From an uncultured Clostridium sp. (lineage in GTDB: Bacteria > Bacillota > Clostridia > TANB77 > CAG-508), in the NCBI GenBank assembly GCA_900556945.1, contig USQP01000046.1, positions 1 to 6,474 of the forward strand: a stretch of DNA of 6,474 nucleotides, written 5' to 3'. Below, piece after piece: positions 6,426 to 6,474 of this stretch. Below the pieces are notes generated by a model. The model ran no database searches, was not told where the DNA came from, and saw nothing but the letters and a program-made list of their open reading frames with translations. Position 1 is the first letter of the stretch, and each line of letters starts with the position of its first letter. The position numbers were made by a program, and so were the translations under genes.

Positions 6426-6474
6426 CTGTCTCTTATACACATCTCCGAGCCCACGAGACGCGTAGTAATCTCGT
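6426..6474 (+). other. Synthetic Nextera i7 adapter (not genomic)
   Basis: Bases 6426-6444 are the reverse complement of the Tn5 mosaic end (CTGTCTCTTATACACATCT) and 6445-6459 are the read-2 linker. Bases 6460-6467 (GCGTAGTA) match the Nextera XT N719 index as I recall it, and 6468-6474 (ATCTCGT) begin the P7 sequence. Seven bases of flow-cell oligo remain here, as at the left end. Confidence 0.98.

Noticed and set aside
30..6444. Nineteen-base inverted repeats at both ends, which look like the termini of a composite transposon.
   Set aside because: They are Tn5 mosaic ends within Nextera adapters, flanked by linkers, index barcodes and flow-cell oligo sequence, so they come from library preparation.

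Overview
The window is a 6,377-base genomic insert (49-6425) flanked by synthetic Illumina Nextera adapter sequence (1-48 and 6426-6474), both index barcodes included. It therefore looks like one complete tagmented fragment, read or assembled end to end and not trimmed. The genes at both ends are cut by the fragmentation, and their reading frames run on into adapter.

The insert is strongly AT-rich, has strong Shine-Dalgarno sites, and carries a full-length spoIVA, a gene known from endospore-forming Bacillota. I infer a Clostridia-like or related low-GC Bacillota genome, possibly an uncultured gut lineage. The species cannot be named from this sequence.

Layout, left to right: (1) the 3' part of a transglutaminase-like protein with an intact Cys-His-Asp triad; (2) 28 bases later on the same strand, a cation-translocating P-type ATPase split by a one-base frameshift at about 2010, otherwise complete at about 792 residues; (3) a terminator hairpin whose loop contains the ATPase stop codon, placed between convergent genes; (4) spoIVA on the minus strand, the ATPase that builds the spore-coat basement layer, with a good predicted mother-cell SigE promoter; (5) a 188-base divergent region with a predicted SigE promoter leftward and a predicted SigA promoter rightward; (6) a eukaryote-like UDPGP-family uridylyltransferase (UDP-HexNAc pyrophosphorylase type); (7) the first 51 codons of a protein resembling left-handed beta-helix GlmU-C-like proteins, probably in the same operon.

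Genes 1 and 2 look like one transcription unit and genes 6 and 7 like another. spoIVA stands alone between them. The last pair may form a nucleotide-sugar module. I see no CRISPR array, tRNA, rRNA, insertion sequence or defence system, and no convincing new system. The points most worth checking are the adapter contamination, the ATPase frameshift with its TGEP motif, and the uridylyltransferase/beta-helix pair.
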